Below are positions 1 to 6,185 of a DNA stretch of 8,571 nucleotides, one piece after another (positions within the stretch are counted from its first letter, which is position 1; the number at the start of each line of letters is the position of its first letter). The stretch lies in the NCBI GenBank assembly GCA_937898165.1, contig CALDKO010000052.1, forward strand, positions 1 through 8,571, written 5' to 3'. The DNA comes from an uncultured bacterium (GTDB taxonomy: Bacteria > Patescibacteriota > Minisyncoccia > Phycocordibacterales > UBA1006). The notes under the pieces are model-generated. The model ran no database searches, was not told the DNA's origin, and saw only the letters and a program-made list of their open reading frames with translations. The position numbers and the translations under genes are program-made.

Positions 1-252
1 ATTTACCTTTTTAACATATTTTGTAATTTCCAAAATAGGTGCTTTTGCCATTGATTCTACAGTTGGAAATTTCTTAAATAATTCTCCTGTAATTGCATTT
101 ACCCCTTCATCGGTCATTTGAGCAGACAAAATAACCGCGACTAACAGTTCCCAAGTGTTTGTAAAATTAAGAAATGTCTCAGAACGTTTATATTTTTTGT
201 TCAACACTGGCCAAATTTTTTGCCATGTGTTTTTTGCTTGTTCTATATACAT
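1..252 (-). CDS. nth: Endonuclease III (DNA glycosylase/AP lyase), N-terminal part, cut by window edge
   Basis: Translating the minus strand from ATG at 252 gives 84 residues that run off base 1. Residues 35-48 (ELLVAVILSAQMTD) match the endonuclease III signature, ELLIAVLLSAQATD in E. coli, including the Gln (Q45) that the family inserts into DNA. The segment after it fits the next helices of the fold. The family removes oxidised pyrimidines and nicks the abasic site in base excision repair. The helix-hairpin-helix, catalytic Lys/Asp and any Fe-S cluster lie outside the window, so activity cannot be judged. An in-frame ATG at 279 would add nine residues; an in-frame stop lies further upstream. 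Neither start has a Shine-Dalgarno. The gene diverges from the oxygenase gene. Confidence 0.88.
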   Translation of the reverse strand, partial: MYIEQAKNTWQKIWPVLNKKYKRSETFLNFTNTWELLVAVILSAQMTDEGVNAITGELFKKFPTVESMAKAPILEITKYVKKVN

Positions 253-288
253 ACCAACACTGTACAGAAAACTTATCATTCTGTGAAT

Positions 289-316
289 TTGACATATTAT
301 ATATTATCAGTATTAT
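289..316 (+). promoter_or_regulatory. Candidate sigma-70-like promoter of the oxygenase gene
   Basis: A perfect -35 TTGACA (289-294) is followed by a 16-bp spacer and TATTAT (311-316, five of six matches to TATAAT). The expected start near 323 leaves about 10 nt before the ATG at 333. On the opposite strand a perfect TATAAT (301 down to 296) lies inside the same stretch and could serve nth, so the two divergent promoters would overlap. Confidence 0.55.
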
Positions 317-332
317 TAAAGAAAAATTAAAA

Positions 333-1151
333 ATGAACTATACAACTAAACAACATGCCCTATTGACTCATGGATACATCCAAAGTCCATACCCAGCCAG
401 ACTGGAAAAAGAAGTAGATTTTATGTTGAAATTATGGAAAGCGTTTTGTGAACAAAACCTGAAACATAAACAACAGTACACATTTGCTCGTCCGGGTGGA
501 TATGAGTATAAAGGACCAACAGAAAAAGATTATAAAGAGAATTTTCACATCTCTTTGAATTATGATCATTCGTTAGATGATACATTTGTATCCAAAACTG
601 ACACAGATTTTTTCAGTCATGCCAAAAAACTTATTAATAATAATATCCACGTGGTGGAAGAAATTATTGATACCATGGACATCTATGGAACCATGAGAGA
701 AATGATTATCACATCAAAAGATATCTGGACACTCCGTTTGTTACATTACCCAAAGCGGCCATATTGTGACGAAAAATTTTTAGCGGTTGCACATCCTGAC
801 AAAGCAGGGATTACCATTCACCTAACGGAAACAATGGAAGGTTTAGAGGTGTTGTGGAATGCATCCTGGAAACCAATTTCAAAAATGGCGCACCATATTA
901 TTGCATATCCAGGGCTTACCACCCAGTATCATACGAAAGGTCTAGTAAAAGGATTAACCCATAGGGTTCGCATGATGCCTGAAATTGAAAAAGAAAGCAG
1001 ATATTCAATTGTTTTATTTATAGACTTTGGAGATATATTCTATAATAAAACACTGGGAAACACAGCAGAAATTTTTCCAAACGGAGAAAATTATCTACTG
1101 GGATTTAAAGAGTTTTCAAAATACTTTTTAGATCAACCAAATATATTATAA
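333..1151 (+). CDS. 2-oxoglutarate/Fe(II)-dependent oxygenase, isopenicillin-N-synthase-like
   Basis: A 272-aa protein of the isopenicillin N synthase/DOXC oxygenase type. Visible in order: GGYEYK with KENFHIS (about 55-74), like the family's N-terminal region; LRLLHYP (134-140), a typical core strand; HPD (H154, D156); THRV (H210); and RYS (R223, S225). H154, D156 and H210 form the expected 2-His-1-Asp iron site, and R-x-S is the usual cosubstrate carboxylate clamp. The 56-residue spacing between the two His equals that of fungal IPNS (H214/H270). The family couples O2 and usually 2-oxoglutarate to oxidation of a small molecule or other substrate; the substrate here cannot be read from sequence. 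I start at ATG 333 because a -35/-10 pair sits just upstream and the family similarity begins after it. A longer start at 174 would overlap nth and add residues without family character. Ends at a strong terminator. Confidence 0.82.
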   Translation: MNYTTKQHALLTHGYIQSPYPARLEKEVDFMLKLWKAFCEQNLKHKQQYTFARPGGYEYKGPTEKDYKENFHISLNYDHSLDDTFVSKTDTDFFSHAKKLINNNIHVVEEIIDTMDIYGTMREMIITSKDIWTLRLLHYPKRPYCDEKFLAVAHPDKAGITIHLTETMEGLEVLWNASWKPISKMAHHIIAYPGLTTQYHTKGLVKGLTHRVRMMPEIEKESRYSIVLFIDFGDIFYNKTLGNTAEIFPNGENYLLGFKEFSKYFLDQPNIL

Positions 1152-1158
1152 TAAACAC

Positions 1159-1189
1159 AAAGAGATGGACTTGGTCCATCTCTTTTTTT
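1159..1189 (+). terminator. Rho-independent terminator shared by convergent genes
   Basis: AGAGATGGAC (1161-1170) pairs perfectly with GTCCATCTCT (1174-1183) around a TTG loop, extendable by two A-T pairs, and is followed by a run of seven T. It begins just after the oxygenase stop. On the minus strand the same stem follows the alkyltransferase stop and has a T-rich tail, so it probably works both ways. Confidence 0.9.
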
Positions 1190-1454
1190 ATTTGATCGCT
1201 CCTTCTTCTCTGAGAAGTTTTAATTTTGCAGCGGATCCACCTCGATTATAGTCACCTATTTTACCATCTGATCGCAAAACGCGATGACATGGAATTTCAG
1301 GATCGTAATTTGCTTTCATAACTGAACCAACAACGCGTGCAGCACCAGGATTACCAGCTTTTGCTGCAACCTCTTTATAGGTCATAGTTTTTCCTCGCGG
1401 AATTTTTCGAACAACATCTCGAACTTTATCGGTAAACGTTTTTTCTTTTGCCAT
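1188..1454 (-). CDS. Minimal O6-alkylguanine-DNA alkyltransferase-like domain with reactive Cys
   Basis: This 88-aa protein equals the C-terminal DNA-binding/active-site domain of MGMT/Ogt. Visible: MTYKEVA with the base-flipping Tyr (Y26); AGNPGAARVVG, with R40 as the arginine finger; PCHRV with acceptor Cys C56; and GDYNRGG (67-73), the substrate loop. In the family this Cys takes the alkyl group from O6-alkylguanine in a single-turnover repair reaction. The N-terminal RNase-H-like domain of full alkyltransferases (about 160-200 aa) is absent. The length therefore resembles alkyltransferase-like (Atl) proteins, but those replace the Cys (usually PWHRV) and this one does not. It may be a true minimal transferase or a damage-sensing Atl relative. 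It starts 7 bp after the 153-aa gene, so the two are probably cotranscribed. No Shine-Dalgarno is visible. Confidence 0.88.
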   Translation of the reverse strand: MAKEKTFTDKVRDVVRKIPRGKTMTYKEVAAKAGNPGAARVVGSVMKANYDPEIPCHRVLRSDGKIGDYNRGGSAAKLKLLREEGAIK

Positions 1455-1461
1455 ATATTAA

Positions 1462-1923
1462 TTATTGAGGATCTGTATCTTTTCTTGTTTGTAAATAAGT
1501 ATCATTAAGCTGTCTCAAGATATTATTATAGAAATCTTTTGATCCTGATTCTATCAAGATAAATTTAGCCGAACCATCGCAACTAATTGCTTCTGGGTGA
1601 TCTGAACATACAAAATTCTCTGCTTTATAAAGACGAACTCCTTGGTCTGTGTCGCTTCTTGAAAAGCTATAATAATCTCCATTATCGTAAAATGCGTCAC
1701 CTGTCATACTAAGAAGTAATCGCCCGCCTGTTGGAATCCTGCACCAATCGCTTTCTACCTCTGGACCAACTTTGCACACAACCTTCTTTTCTGTTACTAC
1801 TTTCTCAGTAGTACTAGGAACGATAACTGTATTATCTTGGATTTGTTTTTTATGACTGATTCCATATATAACACCTATTAGGATAATAATTATTATCAAC
1901 AAACCAATATATTTTTTATTCAT
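1462..1923 (-). CDS. Hypothetical membrane-anchored extracytoplasmic protein
   Basis: I do not recognise this 153-aa protein. It begins MNKKY followed by a strongly hydrophobic segment (about 6-22, rich in Ile) and then HKK. That reads as an uncleaved signal anchor: no lipobox Cys and no clear signal-peptidase site are visible. Residues 28-48 are a low-complexity Val/Thr/Lys linker. The remaining domain of about 100 aa carries exactly four Cys (C50, C61, C106, C115), which could form two disulfides outside the cell. It also has a Gly/Tyr/Ser-rich middle (about 74-90). It lies 28 bp behind smc and 7 bp before the alkyltransferase gene, so it is probably the middle gene of that transcript. The coding call rests on frame length, spacing and the coherent anchor-linker-domain layout. 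Confidence 0.65.
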   Translation of the reverse strand: MNKKYIGLLIIIIILIGVIYGISHKKQIQDNTVIVPSTTEKVVTEKKVVCKVGPEVESDWCRIPTGGRLLLSMTGDAFYDNGDYYSFSRSDTDQGVRLYKAENFVCSDHPEAISCDGSAKFILIESGSKDFYNNILRQLNDTYLQTRKDTDPQ

Positions 1924-1951
1924 ATAATTTATAATTAATAATTAATAGTAA

Positions 1952-4204
1952 TTACTTCGCAACTTTAACAGCTTCTTCAAACTTAATAGATAAAAGTGTT
2001 GATGCATCATCTGATCCAAGTGTCACACCATATAAAATACCAGCGCGTGACATAGTCTCACGGTTATGAGTCACGACAATCAATTGAGTTTCCTGAGCGA
2101 GTGTTTCAATCATATCGCCATATTTCTTACTGTTTGCCTCATCCAGCGCCGCATCTGTTTCATCCAGAACCAAAAATGGTGGTGGATTAACCTGTGACAA
2201 TGCGAACAATAATGCAATAGATGTCAGTGATCGTTCACCACCTGAAAGCATTTCGAGGTCTTTTACCTTTTTACGTGGTAGATTAATATCAATATCAATT
2301 CCCTGCTCACGCGGTGCATCGTCATCAATAAATTCCTCTTCTATATCATCTGATAATTTCTTTCGTTTTGGAACGATATCAACAGTATGAAGTTTTGCAT
2401 TTCCACCACCAAACATGGTAATAAAGAATTTTTCAAACACACCGTTAATCATAGTAATTCCTTTATGGAATTCTGTAGTGAGCGATGCTTTCAGTTCACC
2501 AATAATTGATTCCAAGTCTGTAACTGATTTTTCAAGATCTTGAAGCTGTGTTTCCAAATAAGTGTCGCGTGCAACTGTTTCGTCATATTCACGAATAATA
2601 TCACCTGCTCCACCACCACCCATATCTTCCAGTCGGACCTTTAATCGATCAATGGTTGTTTTATTTTGTCGATGTTCAGATTCGTTAAATAAATTTGCAT
2701 TATATGAACCAGACCCACGTAATCCCATAATTGATTCTCCAATCAACTCTTCTGCGGTTCTATATTCAGACTCTAGTAATTCAAATCGAGTAGAAATTCC
2801 GGCAATATCACGTTTCAACATTTGTTCAGTATGATCAAGTTCACGAATTTCTGTTTCGTGTTCAAATCGAGCTCGGTCAGATGTACGGAGTAATTCCTGT
2901 TCTTTACTAATATCCTGTTCCAATGTAATTGTTTCCCCGTGGAGTACGGTCATTTCATTCTGAACAGATTGTAGTTGTTGTTCTAATTTTCCAAGTTCAT
3001 TTCGTAGATTAGTAAGTTCTGCTGAGTGATCTACGGATTCTGAAACGTGTGCAGTCTGTAAATATTTTTCTGAAAACGAATGTATTGCTTGCTGAACTGA
3101 TTGTAATGAACTTTGAAATAGTGATATTTCTTGATGGTGTAATGCCTGTGCAATATCATGCTCAAGAGTATTTATAAAATCCTGAACCAACACTCGATCA
3201 ATGGGCGAGGTTACCGGCTTCCCTTCTGAGGCGATACGTGACAATGCTTCGACTGTTCCTTCAATTCGTCCGATTGTTCGTGTTAATTCAGATTCATTTT
3301 GTTCAAGTTGTTTTTTACGAGTATGAAATTCAGATAACCGAGTTTGTAAATGCTTAATAGCTTCCTCCGCTGGGTTAGTAGTCATCCCGTTCAAAATAGC
3401 TGTTTTGGACTGCTTATTTTTTTCAACTGTTTGCAATTCAATATTTAAGCGATTCATTTCATACGTTACAATACTTTCCTCTTGAACCAAATATGTTTTG
3501 TAGAGATCTGAAAGTTCCTGTCGCATTGTTTCTGCCTGTTGTACACGTTCTACTTGTTTCTTTAAAAACTTCACTTGTGGCGCAATTTCACGACGAAGAA
3601 GCTCAATCTCACGCATATGTTCACGTGTTTTATCAAGTTTTTTAGTAGATTCATTAATTCGATAATGATACAGACGGAGACCAAGAGCTTCTTCTAAAAT
3701 TTCACGTCGCTCAACCGGTTTTGCATTCAACAACCGATCAGCTTCACCTTGTGAAATAATATGATGACCACTGGATCCAATATGTACTGATGAAATTAAT
3801 TCATGTACATCACGTAAACGTACCGCACTACCGTTAATAAAGTATTCATTTCCTCCATCTGCAAACACTTCACGTGTAATACTGATTTCATCGAAATCAA
3901 GAGATAATGCCCCAGCAAGTGTAGGTAGTTCAAAAATACGTTTTGCGTTATCAAATGTAATCGTTGCAGATGCTCGGTTCATTTTTGGAATCATGCGAGA
4001 TCCTTTGAAAATCAGATCGGCTCCAGTTTTTGATCGGAGTGATTTTGCAGATTGCTCACCTAATACGAAACGAATAGCCTCTACTACGTTTGATTTTCCA
4101 GAACCATTCGGTCCAACTACAGCGGTTACCGATGCTGTAAAATCAAAAACAGCCTTTTTTGCAAAGGATTTAAAGCCATGTAATTCCAAACGCTTCAATG
4201 TCAT
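1952..4204 (-). CDS. smc: Short SMC-family chromosome segregation ATPase, hinge not recognisable
   Basis: A 750-aa SMC-type ATPase; bacterial Smc is normally about 1,150-1,200 aa. The N-terminal head has LHGFKSFAKKAVF (8-20), Walker A GPNGSGKS (31-38), an IISQGEAD Q-loop (Q152) and the NAKPVERREILEEALG segment (160-175). The C-terminal head has FGGGNA (598-603), signature LSGGE (653-657), Walker B FLVLDE (677-682) with catalytic Glu, an ALDE D-loop and H713. Two helical arms (about 175-320 and 395-590) are much shorter than usual. The piece between them (about 325-390) shows no SMC hinge pattern and no CxxC hook. A charged insertion (about 612-634) precedes the signature motif. Smc compacts and segregates DNA, usually with ScpA/ScpB, which are not in this window. 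It starts 9 nt after an extended -10 box. An SbcC/Rad50 or RecN assignment fits less well than Smc. Confidence 0.88.
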   Translation of the reverse strand: MTLKRLELHGFKSFAKKAVFDFTASVTAVVGPNGSGKSNVVEAIRFVLGEQSAKSLRSKTGADLIFKGSRMIPKMNRASATITFDNAKRIFELPTLAGALSLDFDEISITREVFADGGNEYFINGSAVRLRDVHELISSVHIGSSGHHIISQGEADRLLNAKPVERREILEEALGLRLYHYRINESTKKLDKTREHMREIELLRREIAPQVKFLKKQVERVQQAETMRQELSDLYKTYLVQEESIVTYEMNRLNIELQTVEKNKQSKTAILNGMTTNPAEEAIKHLQTRLSEFHTRKKQLEQNESELTRTIGRIEGTVEALSRIASEGKPVTSPIDRVLVQDFINTLEHDIAQALHHQEISLFQSSLQSVQQAIHSFSEKYLQTAHVSESVDHSAELTNLRNELGKLEQQLQSVQNEMTVLHGETITLEQDISKEQELLRTSDRARFEHETEIRELDHTEQMLKRDIAGISTRFELLESEYRTAEELIGESIMGLRGSGSYNANLFNESEHRQNKTTIDRLKVRLEDMGGGGAGDIIREYDETVARDTYLETQLQDLEKSVTDLESIIGELKASLTTEFHKGITMINGVFEKFFITMFGGGNAKLHTVDIVPKRKKLSDDIEEEFIDDDAPREQGIDIDINLPRKKVKDLEMLSGGERSLTSIALLFALSQVNPPPFLVLDETDAALDEANSKKYGDMIETLAQETQLIVVTHNRETMSRAGILYGVTLGSDDASTLLSIKFEEAVKVAK

Positions 4205-4213
4205 ATGGATATT

Positions 4214-4222
4214 AGTATAACA
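4214..4222 (-). promoter_or_regulatory. Extended -10 promoter of smc, predicting a near-leaderless mRNA
   Basis: Minus strand reads TGTTATACT: a TGn extension followed by TATACT (five of six to TATAAT). It adjoins the T-tract of the preceding terminator and sits 9 nt before the smc ATG. With the usual 6-8 nt to the transcription start, the leader would be only about 1-3 nt. No good -35 is visible. The same 15-base string TTTTTTGTTATACTA recurs before rnhB. Confidence 0.6.
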
Positions 4223-4248
4223 AAAAAAGGCTGCAAATGCATCCTTTT
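4222..4248 (-). terminator. Terminator after the 66-aa gene, abutting the smc promoter
   Basis: On the minus strand AAAAGG pairs with CCTTTT and TGC with GCA around an ATTT loop, with one mismatch. A run of seven T (4228 down to 4222) follows. The left arm overlaps the stop codon of the 66-aa gene, and the T-run passes directly into the -10 box of smc. Confidence 0.65.
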
Positions 4249-4447
4249 ATTTTTTATTTAACTCTTCCCAGAGTAAATCTTCTGCGACTTTAATGTCTTT
4301 CTTATACTTTTTTCTCCAATTGGTAAATCTTTTACCTCCCCAGTTTTCTGGAGTGGAGTAACTAAATCCAGTTTCTTTGGTATAGCGAATAATCACCCTA
4401 CCAACTTCCAGACTTGCCGCTGTGGGTAGATTATTCATATTTTCCAT
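4247..4447 (-). CDS. Small hypothetical protein, 66 aa
   Basis: I do not recognise this small soluble protein. It has no membrane segment or Cys. Its centre is aromatic and basic (GGKRFTNWRKKYKKD, about 37-51), and its C-terminal helix is acidic and amphipathic (VAEDLLWEELNKK). That composition could suit nucleic-acid or protein binding, but no domain can be named. The start may be M1 (4447) or M4 (4438); neither has a Shine-Dalgarno. It stands alone between the rnc terminator and its own terminator, and its upstream region carries an 8-bp perfect palindrome over promoter-like boxes. Having its own promoter and terminator supports a real gene rather than a chance frame. Confidence 0.6.
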   Translation of the reverse strand: MENMNNLPTAASLEVGRVIIRYTKETGFSYSTPENWGGKRFTNWRKKYKKDIKVAEDLLWEELNKK

Positions 4448-4468
4448 AGTACATATTTAATTAAAACA

Positions 4469-4487
4469 ATACTACCATAGGTAGTAT
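4469..4487. promoter_or_regulatory. Perfect inverted repeat upstream of the 66-aa gene (operator or hairpin)
   Basis: ATACTACC and GGTAGTAT form a perfect 8-bp inverted repeat with a 3-bp centre. On the minus strand it overlaps a TATACT box (4488 down to 4483). It also falls between a TTGACT (4496 down to 4491) and a weak TAGTAT (16-bp spacing). That position would suit an operator. Alternatively the hairpin, followed by TTGTTTT on the minus strand, could back up termination of the rnc operon. Confidence 0.5.
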
Positions 4488-4496
4488 AAAAGTCAA

Positions 4497-4521
4497 ATAA
4501 AAACACCCGATTTTGAGTGCC
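4497..4521 (-). terminator. Probable terminator of the rpmF–nusB–rnc operon
   Basis: Directly after the rnc stop the minus strand reads GGCACTC, a 6-nt loop, then GGGTGTT and TTTTATTT. The 7-bp stem includes three G-T pairs, so it is modest, but its position and T-rich tail fit an intrinsic terminator. Confidence 0.45.
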
Positions 4522-5214
4522 CTAATTCCAACCTCTCACCTCTAGTGCGTTTCGTGCGGCGTCGGTTTCTGCTTCTTGTTTTGAGCTTCCTTTTCCTTCT
4601 GCAATCATTTTGTCTCCAAAATAAATTCCAACGGTAAAAATTTTATCATGATCTGGACCAACCTGATGGATAACCCTGTATGATGGAGTTACTGATTCAA
4701 TTTCTTGAGATTTTTCTTGAACATAACTTTTTGCATCACGCCAAAGTCCATGTTGAATAATATAATCTAATTTTTTGATCAATGTAATGTGCACAAAACT
4801 TCTAGCAGCATCATATCCTTGATCTAAATACAATGCACCAATGAACGCCTCATAGGTATTAGCTAAAATATACGCACGGGCTTTCCCGGTATCTTTTGAT
4901 TCTCCTTTTGATAAAATTAAAAATTCATCAAAGCCAAGCTCACGTGCAGTATCTGAAATAGTGATTGTGTTTACAAGTGATGCGCGGTATGCAGTCAACT
5001 CGCCTTCTGGATTTTTAGGAAAATGTTCAAACAAATAATCTGTAACGATCAATTCCATAACAGCATCTCCAAGGAATTCCAATCGTTCATTATGTGCTAA
5101 TCCGCTGCCAGCCTGTTCATTGATATATGAACGGTGAATAAAGGCTTGTTGTAACAATCCTTTATTTTCAAAATAAATATCCAAGTTCTTTTCTAAAAGT
5201 GTAAAATCCTTCAT
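4522..5214 (-). CDS. rnc: Ribonuclease III
   Basis: A 230-aa protein of normal length for RNase III, which cleaves double-stranded RNA including the rRNA precursor. The nuclease domain (about 1-150) has the signature HNERLEFLGDAV (41-52) with the acidic ligands of the family's metal site. The second acidic segment reads LANTYEAFIGALYLD (117-131): E122 is kept, but the first acidic residue (D114 in E. coli LADTVEA) is Asn, N119. The C-terminal double-stranded RNA-binding domain (about 160-228) has a clear KGSSKQEAETDAARNAL end (208-224). It follows the NusB–Nudix gene by 25 bp; its upstream GAGAG is the only faintly SD-like stretch in the window. Coexpression with NusB and L32 fits a role in rRNA maturation. 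Confidence 0.95.
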   Translation of the reverse strand: MKDFTLLEKNLDIYFENKGLLQQAFIHRSYINEQAGSGLAHNERLEFLGDAVMELIVTDYLFEHFPKNPEGELTAYRASLVNTITISDTARELGFDEFLILSKGESKDTGKARAYILANTYEAFIGALYLDQGYDAARSFVHITLIKKLDYIIQHGLWRDAKSYVQEKSQEIESVTPSYRVIHQVGPDHDKIFTVGIYFGDKMIAEGKGSSKQEAETDAARNALEVRGWN

Positions 5215-5239
5215 AGTCTCTCGTTCCGTTAGGAATTGG

Positions 5240-6148
5240 CTACGCCGTAACCATTATTTTTTCAATCGCGGTCGCCATTAATTTTGTTACATCATCATAC
5301 ATCATCAAATCAGTAATTTCAGACAATTCAAACCATTTTGCTTGGTCAAGTCCACCTGTTCCAACTTCTAAAGTCAGTGGAATGTATGGACCTTCTGCAA
5401 GGAAATAATGTACATGTTTTCGAATCTTTCCCTTTTCAGGGTGATGGGCCACATATTCATTTTCGCCAAGTTTTTCAATAATGGTAATATCAATTCCGAT
5501 TTCTTGTTTGATTTCCCGCACTGTACCTTCTTCTGGATTTTCACCAAGCTCCATTCCACCTTTTGATAAGGTCCAGTAACCAAATACGTCATGTACCATC
5601 GCAAAACGAATTACTCCGTTTTCATCTCGTGAAAAAATAATAGCTCCGCCTTTATCCTCTACTGGAATTGATGCGAGATCAACCGTGTTATCAAATTTTT
5701 TCTTCTTACTAACTTGATCTTTGCCTGGTTCACCCATTTCTTTATAAATTGCACCTAATACTCCGTTTACAAAACGTCCTGTATTTTCGCCACCATAATT
5801 TTTTGCGAGCTCAATTGCTTCGTTCAATGCTACTTTTGGTGGGATTTGTTCCTGATCACCAAATAACAGTTCATATAAACCAAGTCGCAGTACGTTACGA
5901 TCTACATAACCAATTTTTTCAATCGGCCATTCTGGGGCTGCTTTTTGAATAATATCATCCAAAAGAGAGCGTTTTGAGATAACGCCATTTACGGTTTCCT
6001 TAATAAATGTCGTATCATCAAGACCTGCTCCAAACTCACGAATAACATACTCCAAAATTTCGGGTATGCTTTCAGAATGATATCCATTAAAGTCCCAAAC
6101 GAACAGGGATTGAATACAAAGTGAACGGGCTACATGACGATGTGACAT
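5240..6148 (-). CDS. nusB: NusB antitermination factor fused to a Nudix hydrolase domain
   Basis: A 302-aa fusion. Residues 1-138 are a complete NusB, with RHVARSLCIQSLFVWDFN at the start and VDRNVLRLGLYELLF, IPPKVALNEAIELAKNYGG and GRFVNGVLGAIY later. NusB binds boxA RNA with S10 for antitermination and rRNA synthesis. A charged linker (139-160, KKKK) leads to a Nudix fold (about 165-302). Its box spans G197 to I219: G197, E203, R211, E212, E216 and G218 fit Gx5Ex7REUxEExGU, but the first of the paired Glu is Gln (Q215). The preceding YWTLSKGG resembles the diadenosine-polyphosphate hydrolase type; the real substrate is unknown. Plain NusB is about 130-165 aa, so the fusion doubles it. It lies between rpmF (37 bp) and rnc (25 bp). 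The frame is uninterrupted, so the fusion is not obviously a sequencing artefact. Confidence 0.9.
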   Translation of the reverse strand: MSHRHVARSLCIQSLFVWDFNGYHSESIPEILEYVIREFGAGLDDTTFIKETVNGVISKRSLLDDIIQKAAPEWPIEKIGYVDRNVLRLGLYELLFGDQEQIPPKVALNEAIELAKNYGGENTGRFVNGVLGAIYKEMGEPGKDQVSKKKKFDNTVDLASIPVEDKGGAIIFSRDENGVIRFAMVHDVFGYWTLSKGGMELGENPEEGTVREIKQEIGIDITIIEKLGENEYVAHHPEKGKIRKHVHYFLAEGPYIPLTLEVGTGGLDQAKWFELSEITDLMMYDDVTKLMATAIEKIMVTA

Positions 6149-6185
6149 ATATGTGGAAAGAGCTAATGAATAAAAATGTTAAAAT

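Noticed and set aside
174..332. Longer N-terminus for the oxygenase starting at base 174
   Set aside because: It overlaps the nth coding region on the other strand, crosses the predicted promoter, and adds residues with no family similarity.
2562..2834. Plus-strand open frame inside smc
   Set aside because: It mirrors the coiled-coil coding of smc on the other strand, with low-complexity Ser/Pro/Ile content and no motif.
1952..4204. SMC shortness as a frameshift or deletion error
   Set aside because: A single uninterrupted frame joins both heads with coherent coiled coil on both sides, so no break point is visible.
3993..4220. Plus-strand open frame over the smc start
   Set aside because: It is antisense to the highly conserved Walker A region of smc and carries no recognisable domain.
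5374..5952. Open frames on both strands inside the nusB–Nudix gene
   Set aside because: Both are shadows in other frames of a protein whose two domains are clearly recognisable.
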